NCBI GenBank assembly: GCA_012974475.1
Contig: JAAXQD010000253.1
Coordinates: 1 to 6,024, forward strand
From: Desulfobacterales bacterium
GTDB taxonomy: Bacteria > Desulfobacterota > Desulfobacteria > Desulfobacterales > UBA11574
Length of the DNA: 6,024 nt
Direction: 5' to 3'
In this document: piece after piece, positions 5,886 to 6,024 of the stretch
How the letters are laid out: every line of letters begins with the position of its first letter
How positions within the stretch are numbered: the stretch's first letter is position 1
Made by a program: the position numbers and the translations under genes
The notes under the pieces: generated by a model
What the model was told of the DNA's origin: nothing
What the model saw: the letters and a program-made list of their open reading frames with translations, nothing else
The model's database searches: none

Positions 5886-6024
5886 TTTTTTTAAAAATAT
5901 CTTTTAAAACCGGATTTAGGGCATGTTTTGAGCTTGCAAAACCAAAATTCTGTGTTATATATAATTCCTTCCAAAGACATTGGAATGCAGATTCGATTTT
6001 TGTAAAAGACATTAACGATAAATA
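5842..6024 (-). CDS. partial open frame entering from the right edge, unrecognised
   Basis: A minus-strand frame is open from the window edge to a TGA at 5844-5842. The first internal ATG is at 6012, giving at least 56 residues from MSFTKIESAFQCLWKE to a terminal GIDSPC. The codons up to about 5890 look coding-like, and the peptide has helical, charged character (ALNPVLKDIFKK). The last 14 residues overlap the small hypothetical gene in another frame by 44 bases. It may be the C-terminal end of an upstream gene, or a non-coding open frame. I recognise no motif. A single-base deletion in the A8 run at 5892-5885 would join its frame to the 89-residue protein, so an assembly or sequencing error is one alternative. 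Confidence 0.3.
   Translation of the reverse strand, partial: YLSLMSFTKIESAFQCLWKELYITQNFGFASSKHALNPVLKDIFKKNEARIIVSGIDSPC

Overview
The window looks like a compact housekeeping operon from a Gram-negative bacterium of the Desulfobacterota type (former Deltaproteobacteria). A Desulfobacterales sulfate reducer is my best guess. The basis is the gene order xseA-xseB-ispA-dxs-tlyA, AT-leaning but mixed codon use, and the general look of the proteins. This is inference from recalled family patterns, not from a search. All credible genes lie on the minus strand, so transcription runs from high to low coordinates.

Layout in transcription order. At the right edge (5842-6024) an open frame enters from outside the window and may be the tail of an upstream gene. 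It overlaps the start of a small conserved-looking hypothetical protein (5616-5885). A roughly 318-base gene-free stretch follows (5298-5615) and is unusually rich in dyad symmetry: a 9+9 inverted repeat, a 14-pair stem and two terminator-like hairpins. The main operon then runs: exonuclease VII large subunit xseA (3930-5297), 4-base gap, small subunit xseB (3683-3925), 8-base overlap, polyprenyl (farnesyl-type) diphosphate synthase ispA (2794-3690), 15-base gap, DXP synthase dxs (901-2778, probable TTG start), 24-base gap, rRNA 2'-O-methyltransferase tlyA (94-876). Positions 1-93 lie downstream of tlyA and hold no gene.

How the genes work together. XseA and XseB form exonuclease VII, which degrades single-stranded DNA. 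Dxs makes 1-deoxy-D-xylulose 5-phosphate, the entry of the MEP isoprenoid pathway. IspA condenses the resulting IPP and DMAPP into farnesyl diphosphate, the precursor of undecaprenyl phosphate and of quinone side chains. TlyA methylates rRNA. Overlaps and near-zero gaps point to one co-transcribed, partly translationally coupled unit. The grouping joins unrelated housekeeping functions and is, to my knowledge, a recurrent bacterial arrangement rather than a new system.

I found no mobile element, CRISPR array, tRNA, rRNA or defence system. What merits a second look is the structured intergenic region, the start codon of dxs, the DDxxN second motif of IspA, and the overlapping frames with an A8 run at the right edge.
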